Positions 18,504 through 26,794 of a stretch of DNA of 64,000 bases are shown here, in pieces. Below the pieces are notes generated by a model. It had not been told where the DNA came from. It saw nothing but the letters and a program-made list of their open reading frames with translations, and did not search any database. Position numbers and translations under genes: made by a program. Source of the stretch: JAJFVC01 sp039698075 (GTDB lineage Bacteria; Planctomycetota; Planctomycetia; Pirellulales; Thermoguttaceae); contig JBDKTJ010000060.1 of the NCBI GenBank assembly GCA_039698075.1, positions 62,001-126,000 of the forward strand, written 5' to 3'. Every line of letters begins with the position of its first letter. The first letter of the stretch is position 1.

Positions 18504-19241
18504 ATGTCCGACAACACTTTGGTCCCCGTCAGTCTCGAACAACTTCCTTCGACACAGATCGGCAGCGATGACATCTACAACGAACTTGCGAAAGGTGGCG
18601 ACTTCCTCGGCCGCTTGCAGCTTTACACGAAGGGCAAGGCCGTCAACAAGGGGCTGATCCCGCCAGGCCACTACGGCATTCCCGAGGGCGAAGAAGAGAT
18701 CATCGACCTGGGCGTCAGCATCGACCTGATTCCGTTGGCTCGCCGGCCGAAGGCCATCGACATGACGGACACCGAAGCGCTGGTCATCTCCTACGACGAA
18801 AAATCGGAAGAGTTCAAGCGCATCCAAGACAAGAGCGCCGAAGCCGAATCCCACTGCCAATATGGCCCGTCGTTCCTCGTCTACGAGCGAACCACCAGCC
18901 GTTTCTTGGAGTTCTTCTGCGGCAACAAGTCCAGCCGTATCGAAGCCAAGAAAATCTACCCGTTCCTTGCCATCTCGCAGGCCGACATCGACGCCCGCGC
19001 CGCCGCTGGCAACGATGTGTCCGACCTGACGCCGCACGGCCCGCTTCCCGTCACGCTCAAGGTGAAACTCACCGAGAACAAGAAGGGATCGTGGCACGTT
19101 CCGGTTACGACGAAGTGCAGCACGCCGTTCACGAAGGTTCCGGCGCTTGAAAAGATCGTCGTCGAGATGCAGAAGTTCTTGACTGTCAAGGACAACGGCG
19201 TCGAGCGCGTCGAAGAGCAGAAAGCGGCCCGCGCCCGATAG
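18504..19241 (+). CDS. conserved phage protein beside replication genes, 245 aa
   Basis: Starts MSDNTLVPVSLEQLP after TTTGAGGAAACAAC. It is a soluble mixed alpha/beta protein with a Gly/Tyr-rich segment (GDFLGRLQLYTKGK) and a Lys-rich C-terminal third. Placement between a ParB-like protein and an SF2 helicase suggests a replication or recombination accessory role, possibly single-strand DNA binding. That is inference, since no OB-fold signature is certain. Confidence 0.55.
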   Translation: MSDNTLVPVSLEQLPSTQIGSDDIYNELAKGGDFLGRLQLYTKGKAVNKGLIPPGHYGIPEGEEEIIDLGVSIDLIPLARRPKAIDMTDTEALVISYDEKSEEFKRIQDKSAEAESHCQYGPSFLVYERTTSRFLEFFCGNKSSRIEAKKIYPFLAISQADIDARAAAGNDVSDLTPHGPLPVTLKVKLTENKKGSWHVPVTTKCSTPFTKVPALEKIVVEMQKFLTVKDNGVERVEEQKAARAR

Positions 19242-19524
19242 CTGCCTGTCAGGCTTGTGCGTTGTATGCGCACTTCGACAGGTCATTTGCTCCCTGCCGG
19301 ACTTGCCGGCGCTCGCTTTGGCCCCGGCAGGGTTTGTTAGCAAACTGATTGGGCCTCTGTCATTCGACATGCCATCTCTCAGTCAGTCTTTACCGGCCAC
19401 CCTATGACGGGCGCTCTGCGCCCGTCGCAGGGCTGGCGTCTTGCTCGCTGCCAGTGGCAGACGAGCCTGCAAAGGCTGCCGCCGAGTCAATCTGACGAAT
19501 CGGCGGCCCTCACGGAACACAAGT
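19242..19524 (+). other. non-coding gap with three hairpins
   Basis: Three stems occur in series: CCTGTC/GACAGG (19245-19250 with 19277-19282) enclosing GTGCG/CGCAC; CCCTGCCGG/CCGGCAGGG (19292-19300 with 19324-19332) followed by TTTGTTAG, which could terminate transcription; and GACGGGCGC/GCGCCCGTC (19406-19414 with 19418-19426) with a TCT loop. No gene is supported here. It may be a terminator cluster or a structured leader or small RNA. Confidence 0.5.
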
Positions 19525-20052
19525 ATGAATCCTGATGCAGTCCTGATCCAAGTACCGTCGATTGACTTCCGCACGTTCATCGGCTTGACCCACAAGGTTT
19601 TGGGCCGCAGCCCGGCTGTGGCGGCTGATGCGTCACGGCGGGAATTGTCTGACGCTGAGAAGTTTCTAAGTTGCCTTGCGTCCATGCGGGATGCGAAGGC
19701 CGGGGTCGGGTTGCCTCCATATTTATTGTCTCACGTCTCGTTCAGCGCCTTCATCGGCGCGGACGAGCGGGACATGCTCGACATCCTGCAATGCTGTGCA
19801 GGGATGCCGTTTGTAACGGTTGAAACGCCTGTGCGGGGCGTGCAGATCACCGTTGTGACCGGGACGCTGGCCCAATGGAGGGACGCCGTGGCCTCCGGCT
19901 GTCGCCGGGAGACCGAGCCGCCGGTGCGGGCCTGCTTCAACAAGTTGTATGGCCTGTTCACCGCGAGTGGCCTGAACGTCTGGGGTGATTTCCAAACCCG
20001 ACAAGCCCCGGACCAGACTTTCCTTCTTCTTGAAGACAAACGGGGAAAGTAG
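19525..20052 (+). CDS. hypothetical protein, 175 aa
   Basis: I chose the start MNPDAVLIQVPSIDF (19525) because earlier codons read through hairpin sequence. It is a soluble helical protein with Cys residues spread through the chain (SCLASM, ILQCCAG) and no motif I recognise. The first copy of the eight-fold regulatory element begins right at its stop codon. Confidence 0.5.
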   Translation: MNPDAVLIQVPSIDFRTFIGLTHKVLGRSPAVAADASRRELSDAEKFLSCLASMRDAKAGVGLPPYLLSHVSFSAFIGADERDMLDILQCCAGMPFVTVETPVRGVQITVVTGTLAQWRDAVASGCRRETEPPVRACFNKLYGLFTASGLNVWGDFQTRQAPDQTFLLLEDKRGK

Positions 20053-20086
20053 CTCCAAAAACGGTCGTAGGGCTTGATTTCATTGT
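20053..20086 (+). promoter_or_regulatory. two-box element copy 1 (candidate phage promoter)
   Basis: CTCCAAAA (20053-20060), 13 nt, then TTGATTTCATTGT (20074-20086). It ends 26 nt before the SF2 helicase ATG. Confidence 0.6.
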
Positions 20087-20112
20087 AGCGGACTAGAACA
20101 CGAGGACGCCTG

Positions 20113-22146
20113 ATGGCTATTGAACACGTCAAGTTTACCGTCCGCACGTCCAGCGGCACCCTGATCCGTAAGCCTCTCGTTTTGGAGCGGAAGGGTGGTC
20201 GCATCTACTTCTGGGACGAGCAGATGAAGAAATCCCCGTGGGGGTTCAAGGATGAGATCAAGAGCATGGCAGGCTCGCATTTCCACGGCTACGACGACGA
20301 AGGCGAGTATGCCAAGAAGATGGTGTGGTCAGTAGACGACTGCCAACGCAACAACTTCCAGCTTAGCTTCCTCATGGGCGAGGACGTGTATGCGTGGTTC
20401 GACCGTCCCGTCACAAGACACGAGTACCGTCCGCTATATCGCAACGGCGTGTTGCAAGAGTACATGCCGCATCAAGCGGATTTGTCGGACGGCGGCTTGA
20501 CGTATCACTACCAGATTTTCGGTGCCGAAATGGGCACTGGCAAGACGCTTGCTGCGCAGATGGTGATGGAGAAGGCCGGCAAGCCACTGTGGTGGTGGGT
20601 CGGGCCAAAGACCAGTTTGCCCAACATCAAACGCGAATTGAAGATGTGGGGTTTCCCGTTCCACGAGATACAAGTCGAGTTTATGACCTACGAAGCGCTC
20701 GTCCGTGTGATGGATGAGTGGGACGGTTCACAACCCTTGCCGTTCGGGGTCATCTTCGACGAATCCAGCCGTTGCAAGAATTGCACGTCACAACGCTCAC
20801 GGGCCGCCAACAAGCTGGCAGATTTGATCCGCGCGGCTTACGGGCTGCAAAACGGTTATGTGATCGAGATGAGCGGCACCCCGTCGCCGAAGAGTCCAGT
20901 GGATTGGTGGAGTCAATGCGAAATTGCGTGGCCAGGCTTCCTCAAGGAAGGCAGTCCGAAGGCGATGGAAGAACGGCTTGCGTTCATGGTGGAACAGCAA
21001 TACGACGCCGGCCCTTTCAAGAAGCGCATCAGTTGGCGTGACGACGAATCCAAATGCGAAGTGTGCGGTGAGTTGCGCGATGAGGGGCCGCATTCGTTAG
21101 CGGATTGCGACGACCCAGACGACTACCATCCATTCAAGGCCAGCAATAACGAAGTGTCCTACCTCTACGAGAGGTTGAAGGGCCTCGTCATCATCAAACA
21201 CAAGAAAGATTGCTTGAAGCTGCCCGACAAACGGTATCGTCGCATCGTTTGCAAGCCGACACCAAGCGTCATGCGTGTCGCCCAGGCCATTGCAAATGCG
21301 GCCCCGAATGCGGTGACAGGCATGACCTTACTGCGGGAGTTGAGCGACGGTTTCCAGTACCGCGAGATTGAAGATGGCGTGTCACGATGCACGCACTGCA
21401 AGGACGGCACGGTGGAAGAGTGGTCGGACCCGGATAACCCGGACAAGACCTATTCAGCCATCGACATGCTCGATCCTGCTCTCGTGGAGCGTCTGGTCAA
21501 GCAAGTTGTTCCCTGCCCCGTGTGTGGCGGCTCCCAGGAAGTCGCCAAGATCGTCCGCGTGGCCCGAGAGGTTCCTTGTCCGAAGGAAGCGGCGCTCAAG
21601 ATGCTGCTCGAAGAGAACGAGGAGACGGGTCGGCTAGTTGTGTTCGCCGGGTTCACCGGCTCCGTGGATCGCGTCGTCAAGCTGTGTCTCCGCGAGAAGT
21701 GGGACGTGGTGCGATGCGACCAGGGCAATTTCCAGGTCTTCGCCGCCACAAGCGACAGCCACGAAGGACAGCTTGTGACAAGCGAGGAACCGTTGGACTA
21801 CTGGGCCAACCTCAACGACCACTCCAAGGTCGCTTTCGTAGCGAACCCAGAGTCGGGCGGTATGTCGCTGACTCTCGTGGAAGCCCGCATGGCGGTCTAC
21901 TGGTCCAATTCCTGGAAGCCCGAGTACCGCGTGCAGTCCGAGGATCGCATCCATCGAAAGGGCATGGACCTGAATCTCGGTTGCACGATTGTTGACCTTA
22001 TCCACTTGCCCAATGACGAACGTGTTCTGAACGTCCTGCGCGACAACCGCCGCATCGAACTGTTGACGATGGGCGAAGTCATGGCGGACGTGAACTGGAA
22101 CGACGTGAGTGACGACGGCGAAATGCTGATCGAGGAGGCTGCGTAA
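20113..22146 (+). CDS. Snf2-like SF2 DNA helicase/ATPase with zinc ribbons, 677 aa
   Basis: Helicase motifs are complete: Walker A AEMGTGKT (138-145), DEAH-type FDESSR near 215, motif III EMSGTP near 251, and motif VI QSEDRIHRKG near 608. Between the two RecA lobes are three Cys pairs (CEVC near 315, CTHC near 426, CPVC near 468) forming zinc-ribbon inserts. Such enzymes translocate on duplex DNA and remodel protein-DNA or recombination intermediates. The N-terminal 120 residues form a separate domain. Expression is probably driven by the element at 20053-20086. Confidence 0.85.
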   Translation: MAIEHVKFTVRTSSGTLIRKPLVLERKGGRIYFWDEQMKKSPWGFKDEIKSMAGSHFHGYDDEGEYAKKMVWSVDDCQRNNFQLSFLMGEDVYAWFDRPVTRHEYRPLYRNGVLQEYMPHQADLSDGGLTYHYQIFGAEMGTGKTLAAQMVMEKAGKPLWWWVGPKTSLPNIKRELKMWGFPFHEIQVEFMTYEALVRVMDEWDGSQPLPFGVIFDESSRCKNCTSQRSRAANKLADLIRAAYGLQNGYVIEMSGTPSPKSPVDWWSQCEIAWPGFLKEGSPKAMEERLAFMVEQQYDAGPFKKRISWRDDESKCEVCGELRDEGPHSLADCDDPDDYHPFKASNNEVSYLYERLKGLVIIKHKKDCLKLPDKRYRRIVCKPTPSVMRVAQAIANAAPNAVTGMTLLRELSDGFQYREIEDGVSRCTHCKDGTVEEWSDPDNPDKTYSAIDMLDPALVERLVKQVVPCPVCGGSQEVAKIVRVAREVPCPKEAALKMLLEENEETGRLVVFAGFTGSVDRVVKLCLREKWDVVRCDQGNFQVFAATSDSHEGQLVTSEEPLDYWANLNDHSKVAFVANPESGGMSLTLVEARMAVYWSNSWKPEYRVQSEDRIHRKGMDLNLGCTIVDLIHLPNDERVLNVLRDNRRIELLTMGEVMADVNWNDVSDDGEMLIEEAA

Positions 22147-22446
22147 GTGAACTTTCGAGTTGTCTTATACGCTGGCACCTGGAAACGACGGCCGCCCACC
22201 GAGGCCGTATTGCGACAGTGCCTACGCTGGTTCTTCGGCACTGAACTGGGAAAGGTCAGGTTCGTGGAGTCCGACGAGGACATTGCGGTGGAGGCCAACT
22301 TTTCGGCCTTCCTTGAGGATGAAACGCATGGCGACATTGTGTGCGACGAACTGTGTGTGGATTTGCTGCGACGGATGGAGCCGGAGTTTGAGACGATGGT
22401 GGAAGTCGAAGTGCTCGACAACGACTGGTGTGTCTGCGGCGAGTGA
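22147..22446 (+). CDS. hypothetical acidic protein, 99 aa
   Basis: Starts with GTG immediately after the helicase TAA, so it is probably translated by coupling. The sequence is acidic in its second half and ends DNDWCVCGE. I see no family signature. Confidence 0.55.
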   Translation: MNFRVVLYAGTWKRRPPTEAVLRQCLRWFFGTELGKVRFVESDEDIAVEANFSAFLEDETHGDIVCDELCVDLLRRMEPEFETMVEVEVLDNDWCVCGE

Positions 22447-22492
22447 ACCGCATGTAACAAGAAACGTGAAACAACCTTTGGAGTCCGCATCC

Positions 22493-23434
22493 ATGAAGTA
22501 CCTTTTGCCCGTGTTGGTTGCCTTGTCACTTCTCTGCGTGCCGGCGTTCGCCGACACGATTCCCGAACAGTTGCAGCAGGTGAGCGTCACCATCAAAGCC
22601 GGCAACGCTCAAGGCTCGGGAAACATTGTCACTCGCAAGATTGGAGATGATACCGTCTCGTTCATCTGGACGGCGGCCCACGTTGTTGCGGACCTGCGGA
22701 CAACGCGCACCATCATCACTTCTGCTGGTTCCACGAAAACACTGGTCGCATACAAGGACGCCGAGATCGTCCAGGAGCGTCAGCAAGACGGCCGCCGGGT
22801 TGGTGAAGTGAAGTATGACTGCAAGATCGTCAAAGTCAGTGACGCCGACTACGGCGAAGATTTGTGCCTGATGATGGTTCGCTGCAAGAATGCCTACCCG
22901 CTCAGGACAAGCACGAAGTTCCACCTGGAAGCCGACTACATTCCGCCTATCGGCGTCGAATTGGCTCATTGCGGCAGCTTGCTCGGTCAGTTCGGAGCTA
23001 ACAGCTATACCACGGGCGTTTTGAGCCAGACGGGTCGAACGCTCCCGATGAAGGGCGCAAACGTCAAGGTTTTCGATCAGGTTACGTCGGTCGCTTTCCC
23101 CGGTTCATCGGGCGGCGGCATGTACTTGAAGACCAACGGCGTCTACATCGGCATGTTGACGCAAGGCGTCCAGCGCCTCCAAGGCTTCAACTTCATCGTC
23201 CCGATCCGGCGCATCCATAAGTTCGCTAAGGACTCGAAGATCGAATGGGCATTGGACCCCGAAGCAACCATGCCGACGCTCGAAGAAGTCGAGAAGATTC
23301 CCGTCGAAGACGCTGCCGTCATCGGTGCTGGCCTCGGCGGCGAGAACATGGAGCCATGTAAGACGAAGACTGCAAAGGGCTTCGACTTCACCGGCGTCCG
23401 CAACTGGATGGACCTGTTCGGCATCAAGTTCTAA
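22493..23434 (+). CDS. exported trypsin-like serine protease, 313 aa
   Basis: A classic signal peptide (MKYLLPVLVALSLLCVPAFA, cleavage likely after residue 20) precedes a chymotrypsin-fold protease: His63 in WTAAHVVAD, Asp near 123 in GEDLCLM, and Ser near 205 in FPGSSGGGM. The leader TTTGGAGTCCGCATCC is strong. The family cuts peptides outside the cytoplasm. In a phage it could act on envelope proteins during lysis or superinfection exclusion, or be a moron gene. An exported protease beside a helicase gene is unusual. Confidence 0.8.
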   Translation: MKYLLPVLVALSLLCVPAFADTIPEQLQQVSVTIKAGNAQGSGNIVTRKIGDDTVSFIWTAAHVVADLRTTRTIITSAGSTKTLVAYKDAEIVQERQQDGRRVGEVKYDCKIVKVSDADYGEDLCLMMVRCKNAYPLRTSTKFHLEADYIPPIGVELAHCGSLLGQFGANSYTTGVLSQTGRTLPMKGANVKVFDQVTSVAFPGSSGGGMYLKTNGVYIGMLTQGVQRLQGFNFIVPIRRIHKFAKDSKIEWALDPEATMPTLEEVEKIPVEDAAVIGAGLGGENMEPCKTKTAKGFDFTGVRNWMDLFGIKF

Positions 23435-23538
23435 GTCCGGTCTGTTGATTCATCGTGTCCGACGGCCCACGGGGCAGGGGTCATCCGGCTTCTTCTCTTC
23501 ATTCAACAATCAACCGGCGAGGGCGGTACGGAGTAAAG

Positions 23539-24858
23539 ATGAGATTGTCAAAACAGAAAGTGGCGAAGATCAAGGAAGCCATCGCCGAAGGCAAACTGAC
23601 GCAACCTGCGATAGGCAAGAAGTTTAAGGTCAGTCGCTCCGTTGTATCGGATATTGCGACGGAACGAATCCATAAGGATGTGCCGTGGCCGGAAGGGACC
23701 GAACCGAAGCCCAAGCGGGCCGGTGGTCAACATAAGCCAATCGAGGACTATGACCCGACCAACGACCGTATCTTCCAGTTGGAAGCGGAGATCGTCCACT
23801 TGACGGAAGAACGTAACCGCGAACGGCAGAAGGTCAAAGCGAGCGCGAAGATCGCGGGCCTGTTTCGTGCCGTCACGGCGGAAATGGAGCAACGCATCAA
23901 GCCGTTTGCGGCTCTGCCGCCGGCTGTCGAGTTCCGACGCAAGGCGCAGATCGTTGAGCATTGCGTCATGCACCTGTCGGACGGCCACCACGATCAAGTC
24001 ATTCGGCCGGAGGAAGTCGGTGGTCTGGAAGAGTACAACTTCCCCGTTTCGTGTTGCCGTGCTGAGCGGTACGTCAACACGGTTGTCGAATGGACGCAAG
24101 ACACCCTGGCCCCGAAGTTCTACTTCCCGGTGCTGTGGGTCTTGGCTTACGGTGACTTCACGAGTGGAGAAATCCATAAAGCGTGCGAGCGGTCGTACTA
24201 CCGCAACCAGTTCAAAAATTGCCTTGCTATCGGCCAACTGCACGCCCTGATGTACCGCGACTTGGCGGCTCACTTCGAGCAAGTCAATGTCTTGTATCTC
24301 GCAGGCAATCACGGCCGTCGCTCCCCGAAGAAAGACTACCTCGGAGCCAACGACAACTGGGACTACCTCGTTGGCGAGATTGCACGGCTGCATTGCCGTG
24401 AGATCGAGAACGTCAACTTCACGATCCCCGATGCGTGGTCTGCGAATGTCAATATCAATGGTGTTGGCTTCAACATCAGCCACGGCGACGACGTGAAAAG
24501 CAACCTGGGCATCCCGTGGTACGGGATGGTTCGCCGGCAAAAGGGCCTCATCGCCCTGGGTGCGGCGGCTGGTGCCCAGCGCTGCCGGTACTTCTGCGTC
24601 GGCCACCACCACGCCGCAAGTACCTTGTCCGACGTGGACGGCGAACTGCTGGTCAACGGCAGTTGGGTCGGAACTGATCCATTCGCCTTCAACGCTTTGT
24701 CGGGCTACCGGGAACCCGTGCAGTGGTTGCACGGCGTCAACCCGAAACACGGCATCACTTGGCGGATGAACGTCAAGATGCGCAGCGACGACGAGAAGGA
24801 CGGCCCACAACGCTACCTGATCGACGGCGGCCGTGACATTGGACCATTGCGGACGTAA
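23539..24858 (+). CDS. HTH-fused calcineurin-like metallophosphoesterase, 439 aa
   Basis: The first 45 residues form a helix-turn-helix of the terminase-small or resolvase type (LTQPAIGKKFKVSRSVVSDIA). After a coiled linker comes a metallophosphoesterase core with metal-binding motifs in order: LSDGHHD near 146, YGDFTSGEIH near 204, GNHGR near 256, SHGDD near 313 and GHHH near 354. The usual GD and GNH signatures are intact. It could be a nuclease or phosphatase directed to DNA by the HTH. The start is taken after GGTACGGAGTAAAG. Confidence 0.75.
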   Translation: MRLSKQKVAKIKEAIAEGKLTQPAIGKKFKVSRSVVSDIATERIHKDVPWPEGTEPKPKRAGGQHKPIEDYDPTNDRIFQLEAEIVHLTEERNRERQKVKASAKIAGLFRAVTAEMEQRIKPFAALPPAVEFRRKAQIVEHCVMHLSDGHHDQVIRPEEVGGLEEYNFPVSCCRAERYVNTVVEWTQDTLAPKFYFPVLWVLAYGDFTSGEIHKACERSYYRNQFKNCLAIGQLHALMYRDLAAHFEQVNVLYLAGNHGRRSPKKDYLGANDNWDYLVGEIARLHCREIENVNFTIPDAWSANVNINGVGFNISHGDDVKSNLGIPWYGMVRRQKGLIALGAAAGAQRCRYFCVGHHHAASTLSDVDGELLVNGSWVGTDPFAFNALSGYREPVQWLHGVNPKHGITWRMNVKMRSDDEKDGPQRYLIDGGRDIGPLRT

Positions 24859-24898
24859 AGCGCGGTCAATCACTTCTTCGACCTTGCGAGGAATACCC

Positions 24899-25036
24899 AT
24901 GAAAAGTCGGTACGGACTGATGGGCGTGAGCGACAACGGAACCTTGTGGACCACGAGCGGACGCAGACTGTGCCGCCTGCCCTTGCGGCTCGCCGGCCTC
25001 GTGCAGCGTGTGCAGCATTGGTTTGCCTGCCGCTAG
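24899..25036 (+). CDS. small basic protein, 45 aa
   Basis: Reads MKSRYGLMGVSDNGTLWTTS then a basic amphipathic C-terminus, behind a TTGCGAGGAATACCC leader. It is too short for family assignment; the good leader and tight spacing support it. Confidence 0.45.
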   Translation: MKSRYGLMGVSDNGTLWTTSGRRLCRLPLRLAGLVQRVQHWFACR

Positions 25037-25051
25037 ACCTGCGAGGAGCCT

Positions 25052-25252
25052 ATGACGACTTGCACGATTGAACATTGGCGTGACGGAGATCGCATCGAAG
25101 TATGGCCCGTCACGCGGGACATGATACAGAAAGACGATGGCATGGCCCGCATCGTCTTCCCCGCCGGGCAGATTACGCTGGCGAGTTTTGACGAGTTGCA
25201 TTTCTGCATCTCGGACGGGCTGGACGTTCTCAGCGAGGTACAACGACGTTGA
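25052..25252 (+). CDS. hypothetical protein, 66 aa
   Basis: The leader CTGCGAGGAGCCT precedes the ATG, and the stop overlaps the next start. It is a compact soluble protein of beta-strand character. It opens a run of five short genes that ends at the tRNA cluster. Confidence 0.5.
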   Translation: MTTCTIEHWRDGDRIEVWPVTRDMIQKDDGMARIVFPAGQITLASFDELHFCISDGLDVLSEVQRR

Positions 25253-25482
25253 AACATCGAGCACTTTTCATAGGTGGTCCCCTCGACGGGCAAGAGCGCG
25301 TCTTGCAGGTGCCGGCGTCCGAGATCAAGGTCTCGACCCGTCTCACAACAACGCTTTATCGCCGCCTCTTTGCTTTCAATGAGCCACATGAGTTCGTCTA
25401 CTCGGTGTGGGATGTCGCTGAAACCTTGAATTATCTATGGACCCACTACGCGAGACGGAAACATGCCCCGCACGTTGCCTGA
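25249..25482 (+). CDS. hypothetical protein with GGPLDG motif, 77 aa
   Basis: A TTG start overlaps the previous TGA. The N-terminal FIGGPLDGQ is a motif seen in many small phage proteins of unknown role. It overlaps the following gene by 20 nt. Confidence 0.5.
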   Translation: MKHRALFIGGPLDGQERVLQVPASEIKVSTRLTTTLYRRLFAFNEPHEFVYSVWDVAETLNYLWTHYARRKHAPHVA

Positions 25483-25807
25483 ATACTACGACTTCGTACA
25501 AGCCCTCGCCCATTCGGAACCGTGGACGCCGGACGTTATCGACATCCGGCTCGTTCACCGGCGAAGCGGCTTCAAGAACGCGGTCTGCAAAGAGATTGTG
25601 TTCGAGGAAATCACTGACGGCGCGTACTACGGCCCGAGTTTTCGTCTCTTCGAGCAGGAGGCTCAGGAGTTGATGGACGCACTGTGGAACTGCGGGGTAC
25701 GGCCGACGCTGGGCAAGAGCAGCATTGGGCAAGTGGATGCCGTCGAGAAACATCTGGCCGACATGCGGGCGATTGCCTTCGCCACCTTGGAGATCAAACA
25801 ACCATGA
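25463..25807 (+). CDS. hypothetical protein, 114 aa
   Basis: Soluble alpha/beta protein. The C-terminal half, ELMDALWNCGVRPTLGK then VDAVEKHLADMRAIAF, is a common small phage protein pattern. Its stop overlaps the next ATG by 4 nt. Confidence 0.55.
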   Translation: MPRTLPEYYDFVQALAHSEPWTPDVIDIRLVHRRSGFKNAVCKEIVFEEITDGAYYGPSFRLFEQEAQELMDALWNCGVRPTLGKSSIGQVDAVEKHLADMRAIAFATLEIKQP

Positions 25808-26091
25808 AGCGACTGCTTTGGTATCTAATGCAAGTGCTGCCGCTCGCCTATCGGTCGTATTACGCCGACCGGAACGGCATTCACTTTGTCGTGTGGCGGA
25901 TGTGGTTCGGCCGCTGCTTTTCGGTCACGGATGTCATCCTTGACCCGTTCTCGAACCGCGATAACCCCAGTGTCGCACGGCTGATGGAATACCTCCTCGG
26001 CTGCGACAACTGCCCGAATCGTGAGACGTGCTCGGAGAGCAAGTTCGATTCGTTGGATGTGGAGGAAGGCCAGGAAGGTGCGAACGAGTAA
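25804..26091 (+). CDS. hypothetical protein with C-terminal Cys pair, 95 aa
   Basis: Starts MKRLLWYLMQVLPLAYRS, with an amphipathic aromatic N-terminus and a later LGCDNCPNRETC that could coordinate metal. A similar N-terminal plan occurs in other small phage membrane-peripheral proteins. Function is unknown. Confidence 0.5.
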   Translation: MKRLLWYLMQVLPLAYRSYYADRNGIHFVVWRMWFGRCFSVTDVILDPFSNRDNPSVARLMEYLLGCDNCPNRETCSESKFDSLDVEEGQEGANE

Positions 26092-26129
26092 CTTGAAACC
26101 TGCAACCCTGTTCTGCGAGGAGAGTACCA

Positions 26130-26387
26130 ATGGCTGACATGTTGTATCCGCAGCCCGAGGACCGTGGCGACGAGTGGGACGAAGAAGACGACGATCTCGA
26201 CGAAGACGAGTACGACGACGAGTTTGAGGAAGACGATCTCGAAGACGACCTCGATGACGACGACTTCGACTGGGAAGACGACGATGAGGACTACGACGAC
26301 GAGTACGACGAAGACGATGACGACTTCGAGGACGAGTTCGACGATGACTTCGAGGATGACGATGACGACTCCTCGGCGAACGCATAA
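26130..26387 (+). CDS. extremely acidic Asp/Glu protein, 85 aa
   Basis: After a 12-residue start (MADMLYPQPEDR) the chain is almost entirely Asp and Glu with interspersed Tyr, Phe and Trp, ending DDSSANA. A strong leader TGCGAGGAGAGTACC supports translation. Composition resembles DNA-mimic or histone-chaperone-like acidic tails; phage DNA mimics block restriction or other DNA-binding host proteins. That role is inference from charge alone. It lies just before the tRNA cluster. Confidence 0.6.
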   Translation: MADMLYPQPEDRGDEWDEEDDDLDEDEYDDEFEEDDLEDDLDDDDFDWEDDDEDYDDEYDEDDDDFEDEFDDDFEDDDDDSSANA

Positions 26388-26462
26388 AGGCTTAGCTGAT
26401 CGCCCATGCGGCGAAACAGTCCCCTCACCGTGGTCCTAGACCGGGCGACGGTGAGAGCCGTT

Positions 26463-26536
26463 CTGCGAGATAGCTCAACGGTAGAGCAGCGCCCTGTTAA
26501 GGCGAGGGTTGGAGGTTCGAGTCCTCCTCTTGCAGC
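26463..26536 (+). tRNA. tRNA-Asn (GTT)
   Basis: Acceptor arms CTGCGAG (26463-26469) and CTTGCAG (26529-26535) pair. The anticodon loop CTGTTAA gives GTT. The T-arm reads GGAGG-TTCGAGT-CCTCC. It opens a cluster of four tRNA genes. Confidence 0.9.
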
Positions 26537-26538
26537 TT

Positions 26539-26611
26539 GCGGGATGGAGCAGTTGGTTAGCTTACGATGCTCATAACCTCGTGGTCGTGGGTTCGAGTCC
26601 CACTCCCGCCA
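26539..26611 (+). tRNA. tRNA-Met (CAT)
   Basis: The anticodon loop CTCATAA gives CAT, and the T-arm is GTGGG-TTCGAGT-CCCAC. The first acceptor pair is G-C, so this is an elongator and not an initiator. A lysidine-modified tRNA-Ile with the same CAT anticodon cannot be excluded. Confidence 0.85.
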
Positions 26612-26616
26612 CTTCT

Positions 26617-26703
26617 GGAAGGGAGCCGGATATTGGTTAGCCGGGACGGTTTGCTAAACCGTTGCTTTTAACAGAGCGGCGGGTTCGATTCCCGCCCCTT
26701 CCG
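26617..26703 (+). tRNA. tRNA-Ser (GCT)
   Basis: Acceptor GGAAGGG pairs with CCCTTCC. The anticodon arm ACGGT-TTGCTAA-ACCGT gives GCT. A long variable arm marks a class II tRNA, consistent with serine. Confidence 0.9.
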
Positions 26704-26706
26704 CTC

Positions 26707-26779
26707 GCCAGCGTAGCTCAGTTGGCAGAGCCGGAGATTTGTAATCCCCAGGTCGTGAGTTCGAGTCTCACTGCTGGCT
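26707..26779 (+). tRNA. tRNA-Thr (TGT)
   Basis: Acceptor GCCAGCG pairs with TGCTGGC. The anticodon loop TTTGTAA gives TGT. A run of five T follows the 3' end, so it may also end the tRNA transcript. Confidence 0.9.
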
Positions 26780-26794
26780 TTTTGGAGAATTGCT

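Noticed and set aside
17973..19370. 465-codon minus-strand frame
   Set aside because: Crosses two well-supported plus genes and a hairpin gap; no domain seen.
23548..24954. 468-codon minus-strand frame
   Set aside because: Antisense shadow of the phosphoesterase gene caused by GC-rich codon positions; Arg/Val-rich composition and no motif.
26164..26439. Thr-rich 91-aa frame
   Set aside because: Out-of-frame reading of the GAC/GAG-rich acidic gene.
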